DNA of 64,000 nt from contig NZ_CP045420.1 in the NCBI RefSeq assembly GCF_009363795.1, forward strand, positions 1,593,001 through 1,657,000. The letters run 5' to 3'. The stretch comes from Palleronia sp. THAF1. Its GTDB lineage: Bacteria; Pseudomonadota; Alphaproteobacteria; Rhodobacterales; Rhodobacteraceae. The translations under genes and the position numbers were made by a program. Position 1 is the first letter of the stretch. Each line of letters begins with the position of its first letter. The notes under the pieces were generated by a model, which saw only the letters and a list, made by a program, of their open reading frames with translations, did not search any database and was not told the origin of the DNA. Shown piece after piece: positions 9,234 to 17,055 of the stretch.

Positions 9234-10163
9234 GTGCAGCAAGCCCCCCTTCATCTGGACGTGTCCGCGGCGCCCGCTGCGACGCAGGCACATTGGCTGA
9301 CCACGACCGACGGGCTGCGCATTCGCGTGGCCCATCTGTCGCCGGATACGGCGCGCGGCACCGTCCTGCTGTTTCCGGGACGTACCGAATACATCGAGAA
9401 ATACGGTCAGATCATCGCGGATTTCGCCGATGCCGGTCTGGCCTCGATCATCATCGACTGGCGCGGTCAGGGTCTGTCCGACCGCCTGCTGGCCGATCCG
9501 CTATCGGGCCACGTGCGCGCGTTCAACGACTACCAGTATGACGTGGCCGCGCTTGTCGCCCACGCGCAGGAATTACGCCTGCCCAAACCGTGGTATCTGC
9601 TGGCGCACTCCATGGGCGGGGCCATCGGCCTGAAGGCCCTGATCGACGGCCTGCCAGTCGAACGTGCCGCCTTCTCGGCCCCCATGTGGGGCTTGCCGCT
9701 CTCCACCGCGCTGCGCCCCGCCGCCTGGACCATGAGCCACGTGGCCAGCGCCGTCGGCCTGCGCCACCTCTATTCGCCGGGCACCAGCGCCGTGTCCTAC
9801 CCGAATGAGACCAACTTCGACGAGAACGTGCTGACCCACGATCGGGATCAGTACGCCACGATGGCAAAGCAAACCGAGACGTACCCCGAACTGGCCCTCG
9901 GCGGTCCGTCGCTGGGCTGGCTCGCCACATCCCTGCGCGCCCTGCGCTGGATGGCCGGCCGCCCCAACCCGGCGACACCAACGCTGACGATCCTTGGCAC
10001 GTCAGAAGCCATCGTGGACCCCGCCGCCATCCGGTTGCGCATGGCGAATTGGCCCAACGGCACCCTGCTGGAAATCGACGGCGGCCACCACGAATGCCTG
10101 ATGGAGACGCCTGACAGGCGCGAGAAGGCGATAAGCGCGATCCTGGATCACTTCACGGATTAA
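9234..10163 (+). CDS. alpha/beta hydrolase, lysophospholipase-like, GTG start
   Basis: This 309-residue protein belongs to the lysophospholipase/monoglyceride lipase (PldB-like) group. It has TVLLFPGRTEYIEKYG (oxyanion region), the nucleophile elbow LLAHSMGGAIG with Ser near residue 125, and a C-terminal GGHHECLMET that carries the catalytic His. The start is GTG at 9234, two bases after the SCP2 stop, so both genes should be one transcript. It probably cleaves a lysophospholipid or acylglycerol; the substrate is not known. No signal peptide is visible, so it is likely cytoplasmic. Confidence 0.88.
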   Translation: MQQAPLHLDVSAAPAATQAHWLTTTDGLRIRVAHLSPDTARGTVLLFPGRTEYIEKYGQIIADFADAGLASIIIDWRGQGLSDRLLADPLSGHVRAFNDYQYDVAALVAHAQELRLPKPWYLLAHSMGGAIGLKALIDGLPVERAAFSAPMWGLPLSTALRPAAWTMSHVASAVGLRHLYSPGTSAVSYPNETNFDENVLTHDRDQYATMAKQTETYPELALGGPSLGWLATSLRALRWMAGRPNPATPTLTILGTSEAIVDPAAIRLRMANWPNGTLLEIDGGHHECLMETPDRREKAISAILDHFTD

Positions 10164-10202
10164 TTGAAACGGCAGCAGTCCAACGAAAGACCTTACCTAT
10201 CC

Positions 10203-10793
10203 CTAACCGTGCCAGCGAATACGTCGACGCATCCGCCCGCCTGGATCGACGATAGACATGTCCAATTCAGGCGCACCTCGACGTAATTCCAATCCGTCGA
10301 CCTTTGCCACCCGCCGCGCTAGTCGGCTGGCCTGTGGGTGAAATAACGTGGCGCTCGACAGCCGTGCAAACCGCGGGCGTTGCCGCCGCCCAGGCAGACC
10401 GTCTTTCCGAAGGATTGGCGGCACCGCCCCCTTGAACCCAAAGAAAAAAGGCATTTCGGGATCGCGCGACAGGGTAGCGATTTCAATCGTTACGCCCTGA
10501 GGCAGGTAGTCCGGCTGATACGCAAAGACCTCTGTCGGAGCAGCCCCACGCCAACACAGTCCCAACCGGCAAGAACGTCCGACAAGTCCGGCCCGCCTCG
10601 CAGCAACGCCAATTTCTGAATCATCGAACCATAGATATTCAAGGAACACGTCATCCAAACAGGCACAAAGATTACGTGTCCCTTGGCCCGGATGCGCCCG
10701 ACGGTAGCTCGCGCGCAATCCGTCCCGCGTCAGCGCCTTCCGCGCCGAAGCCTCTGTGGGCATGATGACAAAGGCGTGGTCCAGAGTGGCCAT
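10203..10793 (-). CDS. VOC/glyoxalase-like fold protein, unknown function
   Basis: This 196-residue protein starts with LDHAFVIMPTEA, a typical first strand and helix of the vicinal-oxygen-chelate fold. GTRNLCACLDDVFLEYLWFDD follows, the usual pattern of a strand carrying a metal-ligand Glu. The C-terminal half is Arg-rich and resembles uncharacterised glyoxalase-like proteins. No reaction can be assigned. It lies just after the anbu gene on the same strand (11-base gap) and could be co-transcribed as the last gene of that module, but nothing else links them. Confidence 0.65.
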   Translation of the reverse strand: MATLDHAFVIMPTEASARKALTRDGLRASYRRAHPGQGTRNLCACLDDVFLEYLWFDDSEIGVAARRAGLVGRSCRLGLCWRGAAPTEVFAYQPDYLPQGVTIEIATLSRDPEMPFFFGFKGAVPPILRKDGLPGRRQRPRFARLSSATLFHPQASRLARRVAKVDGLELRRGAPELDMSIVDPGGRMRRRIRWHG

Positions 10794-10803
10794 GCCAAAA
10801 GCC

Positions 10804-11520
10804 TTAGATCTCGATACCGCGGAAGCCGTCGCGCAGGGCCTGGCTCCAGGCCTGCGACATGCTGGCGAAGACCTGATCGTCCGCCTCGATCCGTCGCATT
10901 TCAGAGATCATCATCTTGTCCGTCTCGATCACGCACAGATCCAGCGGCAGCCCGACGCTCAGGTTCGAGCGCAGCGTCGAATCCATAGATAGCAGCACGG
11001 CCTTCTTGGCATCCGTCAGCGTCGTTCCCGGCTCGACCACGCGGTCGAGGATCGGCTTGCCGTATTTGTGCTCGCCGATCTGCAAATATGGCGTGTCGTC
11101 CGTCGCCTCGATGAAGTTGCCCTCGGGGTAGACAAGGAACAGCCGGGGCGCGCCGCCCTTGCGCTGGCCCGCCACGATCATTGACGCCCGCGCGCTGGCG
11201 GCCTTCGCGCCCATCTGGCCCGCCACGTGGGTAGACACTTCGGACAGGGTCCGGCCCACCATCTCGACCACTTCCAGCATCGTGCCCGCCGTCATGATTG
11301 ACGGCGCATCGGGGTCGGAAATCGCTTCCTCCAGCTTGGCGAGCGTGGTCTGCGTGACCGATAGCGACCCCGCCGTCATGATCGCAATCGCCCGCTCGCC
11401 CGGATCGACGAAGGTGAACATCTTGCGGTAGGTCGAAATGTTGTCGACGCCCGCGTTCGTGCGGGTATCGGACAGCAGGACAAGCCCGTCGTCGAGCAGC
11501 AGTCCAACGCAGTAAGTCAT
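10804..11520 (-). CDS. Anbu, proteasome beta-like Ntn peptidase
   Basis: This 238-residue protein is a member of the Anbu (ancestral beta-subunit) family, related to HslV and proteasome beta subunits. After the initiator Met the sequence is TYCVGLLLDDGLVLLSDTRT, so Thr2 becomes the N-terminal nucleophile after Met removal and no propeptide is needed. NAGVDNISTYRKM follows and is diagnostic of Anbu. The open frame extends upstream to 11604, but those 28 residues would bury the nucleophile, so 11520 is the start. It is the fourth gene of the ATP-grasp/alpha-E/transglutaminase module upstream. Anbu forms self-compartmentalised assemblies, and its natural substrates are unknown. A 164-base gap separates it from the transglutaminase gene. 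Confidence 0.93.
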   Translation of the reverse strand: MTYCVGLLLDDGLVLLSDTRTNAGVDNISTYRKMFTFVDPGERAIAIMTAGSLSVTQTTLAKLEEAISDPDAPSIMTAGTMLEVVEMVGRTLSEVSTHVAGQMGAKAASARASMIVAGQRKGGAPRLFLVYPEGNFIEATDDTPYLQIGEHKYGKPILDRVVEPGTTLTDAKKAVLLSMDSTLRSNLSVGLPLDLCVIETDKMMISEMRRIEADDQVFASMSQAWSQALRDGFRGIEI

Positions 11521-11684
11521 GGATGAGTCGCCTGTGTCTGTTCTGGCAAAACCTATGCTGCGCCGCGGTGTGCAGCAATGGTCGATACGCTGCGTCAACA
11601 GCATGGTGCAGTCACCGAATTTTCGAGAAGCGAAGCAGCTGAGTCCTGGCTCAGTTGCGCCGCCCCGTCATCCTTAGGTCACGC

Positions 11685-12521
11685 TTAGCTCTGCGATTGC
11701 GACTGCTGCTGCCCCTGCTCGACCACTTGCACATCCACGTCCAGCCGTTCGTCCCCGCCGCCCAGCGCGCGGCCCCTGATAGGCGCGGCGAGGTGCGCGT
11801 CGATGCCAGAGCCCAATCGGACGTACTTGTCGTCCGGGCAGACGCCGTTGGCCGCGTCGAAGCCGACCCAGCCCAGACCGTCAATGAAAAGTTCCGCCCA
11901 GGCGTGGCTGGCTTGATGCGTTTCCCCGTCAGATGTCGCGTGCAGGTAGCCCACCGCGTAGCGGCCAGGCATGTCCAAAGCGCGGGCCATGGCGATGACC
12001 GCGTGGGACTGGTCTTGGCAGACGCCCTTCCCCAGTTCCAACGCTTGCGCTGCTGTCGTGTCCGCCTCTGTCGCGCCGGGGGTGTAAACGATGTTTTCCC
12101 GAACAGCCGTTGCGATGGCATGGGCCCGGTCCAAGTCGCTGTCGATCCCATCGGTCGCCGTCATGGCCAGATCGCGCAGGTCGCCGTTCAGGCGCGTCGC
12201 TTCGGTATGGCGCAGGTAGGCGGTGGGCGGCACCTTTTCGCGCAGGCCCTTCAGCACGCCGGTCAGGTCGGTCGTCTCGACCTCTCCTTCGACCACGATG
12301 GCCATGGACTCCACGTCGCGCAGTGTGACCGTCTCGATCCAGTCGCCCGCCCCGTCGCGGAACGCGGCGCCGCGTGTGGCTGGGTGGCCATCGACGGTGA
12401 CGGACCATGACGATACCGACTGACCGTCGAACTCTGTCGGCCACAGTCGCAAGGACTGTACGACCGTGCGTTTCGGCGTGTCATACGCGTAGCTCGTGCG
12501 ATGCGTGATCTTCAACTTCAT
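11685..12521 (-). CDS. transglutaminase-like cysteine peptidase of the Anbu module
   Basis: This 278-residue protein has an N-terminal beta region typical of bacterial transglutaminase-like proteins (MKLKITHRTSYAYD). The catalytic papain-like core has Cys168 in GKGVCQDQSHA, His206 in ASHAWAELF and Asp222 in WVGFDAANG. It may act as a peptidase, amidase or amide-forming enzyme in the cytoplasm; no signal peptide is seen. The stop/start overlap with the alpha-E gene upstream (four bases) shows translational coupling. The C-terminus ends in a Gln/Ser-rich tail. Family and triad are clear; the substrate is unknown. Confidence 0.92.
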   Translation of the reverse strand: MKLKITHRTSYAYDTPKRTVVQSLRLWPTEFDGQSVSSWSVTVDGHPATRGAAFRDGAGDWIETVTLRDVESMAIVVEGEVETTDLTGVLKGLREKVPPTAYLRHTEATRLNGDLRDLAMTATDGIDSDLDRAHAIATAVRENIVYTPGATEADTTAAQALELGKGVCQDQSHAVIAMARALDMPGRYAVGYLHATSDGETHQASHAWAELFIDGLGWVGFDAANGVCPDDKYVRLGSGIDAHLAAPIRGRALGGGDERLDVDVQVVEQGQQQSQSQS

Positions 12522-13474
12522 CGCGCTTCTCCGTTCAGGTAGCTTGACGTGATCTCGTTGTTCAGCGCGATCACGTCCTGCAATTTACCTTGCAGGAATT
12601 TGTGCAGACCGGAATCGAAGATCTCTTCGATATCCAAGGCCTCCAGCTCGGCGATTTGCTTGCGCGCCAGACTCGTCGCCCCGGTCGAGCGACCGTAGGT
12701 CTGGGCCAGATGCTCCATATGCCACACGATGCCGTCCATCGACGCCATCAGCGAGCGCGGGCTTTCAAGGTTCAGCACAAGGAAGTGGACGATCTTGCGG
12801 GCCGTCACTTCGCCGCCGTACACCCAGGCGAAGGCACGCTGCGCGTTCATCGCGTGCAGCACGGTGCGCCACTGGTAGTTGTCGATCCCAGACCCAACCA
12901 TAGAGACATCGGGCAACAGCACGTAGTACTTCACGTCGATGATCCGCGCGGTCGAGTCCGCGCGCTCAAGGTAGTGACCGATGTTCATGAAGTCCCAACC
13001 ATCGTTGCGCAGCTGGGTCGCCTGAATGGCACCGCGCATGTTGGCGATGTGGCGCAGGGCGAAGTCGCGCATGTCAGAGGTGGACAGGCGCGAGCGTTCC
13101 ATCCGCGCCAATTGGGTCATCTCTTCATGCGCGTCGTTGATCGCCTCCCAGACCTGCGTGGTCAGGGCGGTGCGCACGATGCGGGCGTTCTCGCGCGCCG
13201 CATGGATGCAGGACGCGACCGACGACGGATTCTCGCGGTCGAAGAACATGTGCGTCTCGACGTTCCGCGGCACGGCATCATCGCCGTAACGCGCGCGGTA
13301 GGCCTCGCGCGTGCCGGACGCGCGCAGGATAGAGTCCCACTCGTTGCGGTACCCCCCGCCCACGTCGGGCAGCAGCGCGTTGCGCGCGGCCACTTCCAGA
13401 AGACGGGCATTGGTTTCGGCGCGCTCCATGTAGCGGGCCATCCAGTAGAGGTTGTCTGCGGTTCTGCTCAGCAT
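12518..13474 (-). CDS. alpha-E domain protein (DUF403) of the Anbu module
   Basis: This 318-residue, mostly helical protein starts with MLSRTADNLYWMARYMERAE, the signature of the alpha-E/DUF403 family. Other conserved stretches are SVASCIHAARENARIVR and FMNIGHYLERADSTARIID. The family is almost always encoded with circularly permuted ATP-grasp and transglutaminase-like proteins. It may be an adaptor or an enzyme in a peptide-bond-forming system, but no reaction is proven. It begins five bases after the ATP-grasp gene and overlaps the transglutaminase gene. Confidence 0.92.
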   Translation of the reverse strand: MLSRTADNLYWMARYMERAETNARLLEVAARNALLPDVGGGYRNEWDSILRASGTREAYRARYGDDAVPRNVETHMFFDRENPSSVASCIHAARENARIVRTALTTQVWEAINDAHEEMTQLARMERSRLSTSDMRDFALRHIANMRGAIQATQLRNDGWDFMNIGHYLERADSTARIIDVKYYVLLPDVSMVGSGIDNYQWRTVLHAMNAQRAFAWVYGGEVTARKIVHFLVLNLESPRSLMASMDGIVWHMEHLAQTYGRSTGATSLARKQIAELEALDIEEIFDSGLHKFLQGKLQDVIALNNEITSSYLNGEAR

Positions 13475-13478
13475 GTTC

Positions 13479-14894
13479 TCAGTTCCCCGCCATGACCCAG
13501 GTGTCCTTGACGCCGCCGCCTTGGGAGGAGTTCACCACAAGCGACCCTTCCGTCAGCGCCACCCGCGTCAGCCCGCCCGGCACCAGCGTCACGTCCTTGC
13601 CCACAAGGCAATAGGGCCGCAGGTCCACGTGACGCGGCGCGAAGCCTTCGTCCACAAAGGTCGGGCAAGTCGACAGAGCCAGCGTCGGCTGGGCGATGTA
13701 GTTGGATGGGTTGTCCTCGATCTTGGTGCGGAAGAACGCGATCTCTTCCTTGGTGGATTTCGGCCCGACCAACATCCCGTAGCCGCCCGATCCGTGAACT
13801 TCCTTCACGACCAGTTCGCCCAGATTTTCCAACACATACTTGCACTCGTCCGCCTTGGCGCACTGCCACGTGGGTACGTTCTTCAGGATCGGTTCTTCGC
13901 CTAGGTAAAAGCGCACCATTTCGGGCACATAGGTGTAGATTGCCTTGTCGTCGGCCACCCCTGCGCCCGGAGCGGAACAGATCGTCACACCGCCAGAGCG
14001 GTAGACGTTCATCAACCCCGGCACGCCCAGCATCGAATCCGGGCGGAAGCACAGCGGGTCGATGAAAGCATCGTCCAGACGTCGGTAGATCACATCCACC
14101 TTCTTCGGGCCTTCCGTCGTGCGCATCCACACGAAGTCGCCCTCGACGAACAGGTCATGCCCCTCGACCAGCTCGATCCCCATCATGTCGGCCAGGAAAG
14201 AATGCTCGTAGTAGGCGCTGTTGAAGTGGCCCGGCGTCAGGATCACGCAGGTCGGCTCTCCCTCGCATTTCTTGGGCGCAACGCTGTCCATCGTGCGCTT
14301 CAGCTCGGCGGGATAGGTCTCGACCGGGGCGACGCGGTTGTCGTGGAACAGCTGCGGGAACATCCGCATCGTGATCTCACGGTTTTGCAGCATATAGCTG
14401 ACGCCCGACGGCGTGCGGCAGTTGTCTTCCAACACGAAGAACTCGTCCGGTCCCGTGCGCACCAAATCGATGCCGACGATGTGGCTGAACACTCCCTGCG
14501 GCGGCGTGAAGCCGGCGACCGCGACCTCATAGGCGTCATTCATATAGACCAGATGGCCGGGGATCTTGCCCGCGCGCACCATCTCGCCTCGATTGTAAAC
14601 GTCGGCCAGGAAACAGTTCAAAGCCCGCGCGCGCTGCTTGATGCCGCGCTCCAGCTTGGCCCATTCATCCGCGGCGAAGATGCGGGGAAACATGTCGAAC
14701 GGAATCAGCCGGTCGGGATTGCCGCCCTCACCGTAGACCGCGAAGGTGATGCCGATCCGCCGGAACAGCGCCTCCGCCTCGGATTGCTTCATCCCCCGCA
14801 GATCGGCGGGCATGTCACGCGCCCAGGCTTCGATTCCACTATACGGCGCGCGCACGGCGCCGTTCTGATACATCTCGTTGAAATACTCCGGCAT
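13479..14894 (-). CDS. circularly permuted ATP-grasp amide ligase-like protein
   Basis: This 471-residue protein belongs to the circularly permuted type 2 ATP-grasp family (DUF404/DUF407). Typical segments are FAVYGEGGNPDRLIPFDMFP, IGIDL/VRTGPDEFFVLEDNCR, GVSYMLQNR, and VVKEVHGSGGYGMLVGP, which supplies the nucleotide-binding loop. These proteins are predicted to ligate an amine to a carboxylate using ATP. It is the first gene of the Anbu module, with its promoter expected in the 172-base divergent region before the exonuclease gene. The substrate is unknown. Confidence 0.92.
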   Translation of the reverse strand: MPEYFNEMYQNGAVRAPYSGIEAWARDMPADLRGMKQSEAEALFRRIGITFAVYGEGGNPDRLIPFDMFPRIFAADEWAKLERGIKQRARALNCFLADVYNRGEMVRAGKIPGHLVYMNDAYEVAVAGFTPPQGVFSHIVGIDLVRTGPDEFFVLEDNCRTPSGVSYMLQNREITMRMFPQLFHDNRVAPVETYPAELKRTMDSVAPKKCEGEPTCVILTPGHFNSAYYEHSFLADMMGIELVEGHDLFVEGDFVWMRTTEGPKKVDVIYRRLDDAFIDPLCFRPDSMLGVPGLMNVYRSGGVTICSAPGAGVADDKAIYTYVPEMVRFYLGEEPILKNVPTWQCAKADECKYVLENLGELVVKEVHGSGGYGMLVGPKSTKEEIAFFRTKIEDNPSNYIAQPTLALSTCPTFVDEGFAPRHVDLRPYCLVGKDVTLVPGGLTRVALTEGSLVVNSSQGGGVKDTWVMAGN

Positions 14895-15066
14895 CGGTGG
14901 CCGCGTCCCTTCGTTTTGTTAACGACTATCCTAGAGCGCACTGCGACAACCACAACCAACAGCGGACCGGATCGGGGCATTTGCCCAAGGATTAAGCAAG
15001 TTGAGAGCAGATAGCCGCACGTGACGCCCACTCGTCCGCCGCGGCTAGGGCCCTATTCTCCACCTC

Positions 15067-16086
15067 ATGGCCGACCCAGTGCTCACCTTCACCGACCGCG
15101 GCATCTATTGCCCCGCCGCCGACGTCTACATCGACCCGTGGCGCCCGGTGGACCGCGCGTTGATCACACACGGCCACGCCGACCACGCACGCGACGGCAT
15201 GGGCCGCTACCTGGCAACCGAAGCCGCCGCCCCAGTCATGCGCCACCGCCTTGGCGACATCGCGCTGGAGACCATCCGCTACGGCGAACAACGCCGCATC
15301 GGCGATGCGCTTATCTCCTACCACCCCGCGGGCCACGTGCCCGGATCGGCGCAGATCCGCGTCGAAGTGGGTGGTGAGGTCTGGGTCGCCTCCGGCGATT
15401 ACAAAATCGAGAACGACGGTCTCTCTGAGCCGTTCGAGCCTGTGCGCTGCCACGCCTTCATCACCGAATGCACCTTCGGCCTACCTGTCTTCCGCTGGGA
15501 TCCGCAGCCACTGGTTGCCCAGCAGATCAACGACTGGTGGCGCGCCAACAAGGCCGCGGGCGTCACCACGATCCTTGCCGCCTACGCCCTTGGCAAAGCG
15601 CAGCGCCTGCTGTCCGCCATCGACGCCGACATCGGCCCCATCCTGACCCACGGCGCGGTCGAGAACACCAACGAAGTCCTCCGCGCCCAAGGGTTGAGAC
15701 TGCCCGACACCATCCGCGTCACGCCGGAATTGAATCCAAAAGACTACCCCGGAGCGTTGGTCCTCGCGACACCCTCGGCCCTCGGCACCCAATGGGCGCG
15801 ACGCTTCGGCGTGTCGTCTCAAGGCTTCGCCAGCGGATGGATGGCTCTGCGCGGCGTCCGCCGCCGCCGCGCCGCAGATCGCGGGTTCATCCTGTCCGAC
15901 CACGCCGACTGGGCGGGTTTGAACACCGCCATCGCGGAGACGGGCGCCGAACGGATCTTCGCCACCCACGGCTACACCTCGATCTTCCGCCGCTGGTTGG
16001 AAAGCCAAGGCTACGAGGCCGCCATTGTCGAGACCGAATACGAAGGCGAGGCCATCGACGCAGACGAACCGGAGGCCTCGACATGA
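15067..16086 (+). CDS. ligase-associated DNA exonuclease, metallo-beta-lactamase fold
   Basis: This 339-residue protein has the MBL metal motif HGHADHAR at residues 35-42, the later ligands in YHPAGHVPGSAQI and ASGDYKIE, and the beta-CASP-like closing motif SDHADW. It matches the exonuclease that accompanies the ATP-dependent ligase of bacterial DNA-damage-response clusters. It probably trims 3' or 5' ends before ligation. An esterase gene overlaps its stop codon (ATGA), and the partner ligase follows 133 bases after that. The helicase and phosphoesterase that often complete this cluster are not in the window. Confidence 0.9.
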   Translation: MADPVLTFTDRGIYCPAADVYIDPWRPVDRALITHGHADHARDGMGRYLATEAAAPVMRHRLGDIALETIRYGEQRRIGDALISYHPAGHVPGSAQIRVEVGGEVWVASGDYKIENDGLSEPFEPVRCHAFITECTFGLPVFRWDPQPLVAQQINDWWRANKAAGVTTILAAYALGKAQRLLSAIDADIGPILTHGAVENTNEVLRAQGLRLPDTIRVTPELNPKDYPGALVLATPSALGTQWARRFGVSSQGFASGWMALRGVRRRRAADRGFILSDHADWAGLNTAIAETGAERIFATHGYTSIFRRWLESQGYEAAIVETEYEGEAIDADEPEAST

Positions 16087-16922
16087 AGGAAACCCTGTTC
16101 AACGGCATGGCCCGCTATGTCTCACGGCCCATCCTTGGGATGATCCCGTCGCAGAAGCTCTTGCGCCAGATGGCTAACGTGCAGTCCGCCTTTGCCCCCA
16201 CCCCCAGCGGCGTGGACATGACCCCCGAAACCTACGGTGGCATACCGGGCCTGACGTTCCGCCCCGAAGGCGACACCGTCACCCGTCCGCGTCTGCTCTA
16301 CCTGCACGGCGGTGGTTTCACCCTGTGCTCGCCTAAGACCCACGCCGCCCTGATCGCGCGCCTGGTCCACGCCAGCGGATTGACCGCCTTCGCGCCTGAC
16401 TACCGGCTGGCCCCCGAACACCCTTTCCCCGCCGCCTTCGATGATTCCGAAGCCGCCTTCGACGCCTTGCGCGCCGGTGGCCCACTTGCCGTTGGCGGCG
16501 ACAGCGCGGGCGGCACGCTGGCCCTTCACCTCGCCCGAACCCGCGATCCTGACCGGATGGTCCTGCTGTCGCCACTGGCCGACATGCACCGCGTCGCCAC
16601 CGATGCCGATTACAGCCGTGAAAGGCTGATTCATCCAGCATGGAGCGCCCGCCTTGGTCCCGCGCTCGGCCATCCCGACCCACAGGACCCCCGCCTCTCT
16701 CCCGTCCGCGCCGATCTCTCCAGCCTACCGCCAACAATGATCCACGTCGGCGCGGGCGAGATGCTGGAGCCGGACTCCCACGCCGTCTCCAAGGCCGCGC
16801 CCAATGTGCAGGTGCAGGTCTTCGACGACGTGGCCCACGTCTGGCAACTGAACGCCGGTCTCAGCGACTTGGCCGACGCCTCGCTGGACGCGCTTGGTAC
16901 GTTCCTGAGCGCCGCCGAATGA
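16083..16922 (+). CDS. alpha/beta hydrolase, hormone-sensitive-lipase-type esterase
   Basis: This 279-residue protein has the HSL-family oxyanion motif LYLHGGGFTLCSP, the segment DYRLAPEHPFPAAFDD, and the nucleophile elbow GGDSAGGTLA. The C-terminal VAHVWQLNAG supplies the catalytic His. It should hydrolyse short acyl esters in the cytoplasm. The ATG at 16083 overlaps the TGA of the exonuclease gene. Its position between two DNA repair genes suggests co-transcription, but a repair function is not implied by the sequence. Confidence 0.88.
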   Translation: MKETLFNGMARYVSRPILGMIPSQKLLRQMANVQSAFAPTPSGVDMTPETYGGIPGLTFRPEGDTVTRPRLLYLHGGGFTLCSPKTHAALIARLVHASGLTAFAPDYRLAPEHPFPAAFDDSEAAFDALRAGGPLAVGGDSAGGTLALHLARTRDPDRMVLLSPLADMHRVATDADYSRERLIHPAWSARLGPALGHPDPQDPRLSPVRADLSSLPPTMIHVGAGEMLEPDSHAVSKAAPNVQVQVFDDVAHVWQLNAGLSDLADASLDALGTFLSAAE

Positions 16923-16940
16923 TTCGTCCCGACACAAGCT

Positions 16941-17055
16941 GTACGCTGGCTGTACTTTGTCCCGACATCGGCCCGACTTTTGCTGCACATCTACCCGACG
17001 CGCGGCGTACATCTACTGCACGTTTGCTGCACAACCGCTGCATGGGGGGTGTACA
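16941..17055 (+). promoter_or_regulatory. upstream region of the DNA ligase with repeated short motifs
   Basis: The 133-base gap before the ligase gene holds GTAC-N7-GTAC (16941-16955), which has the spacing of the alphaproteobacterial LexA box GTTC-N7-GTTC but differs in one base of each half. Three CTGCAC copies follow (16983-16988, 17016-17021, 17027-17032), the last two separated by five bases, then GGTGTAC just before the ATG. The repeated hexamers look like a regulator site or a direct-repeat operator. The function is inference. Confidence 0.4.

Noticed and set aside
15468-16082. N-terminal extension of the esterase inside the exonuclease gene
   Set aside because: The extension is Arg/Pro/His-rich and out of phase with the exonuclease. 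The esterase family starts at 16083.
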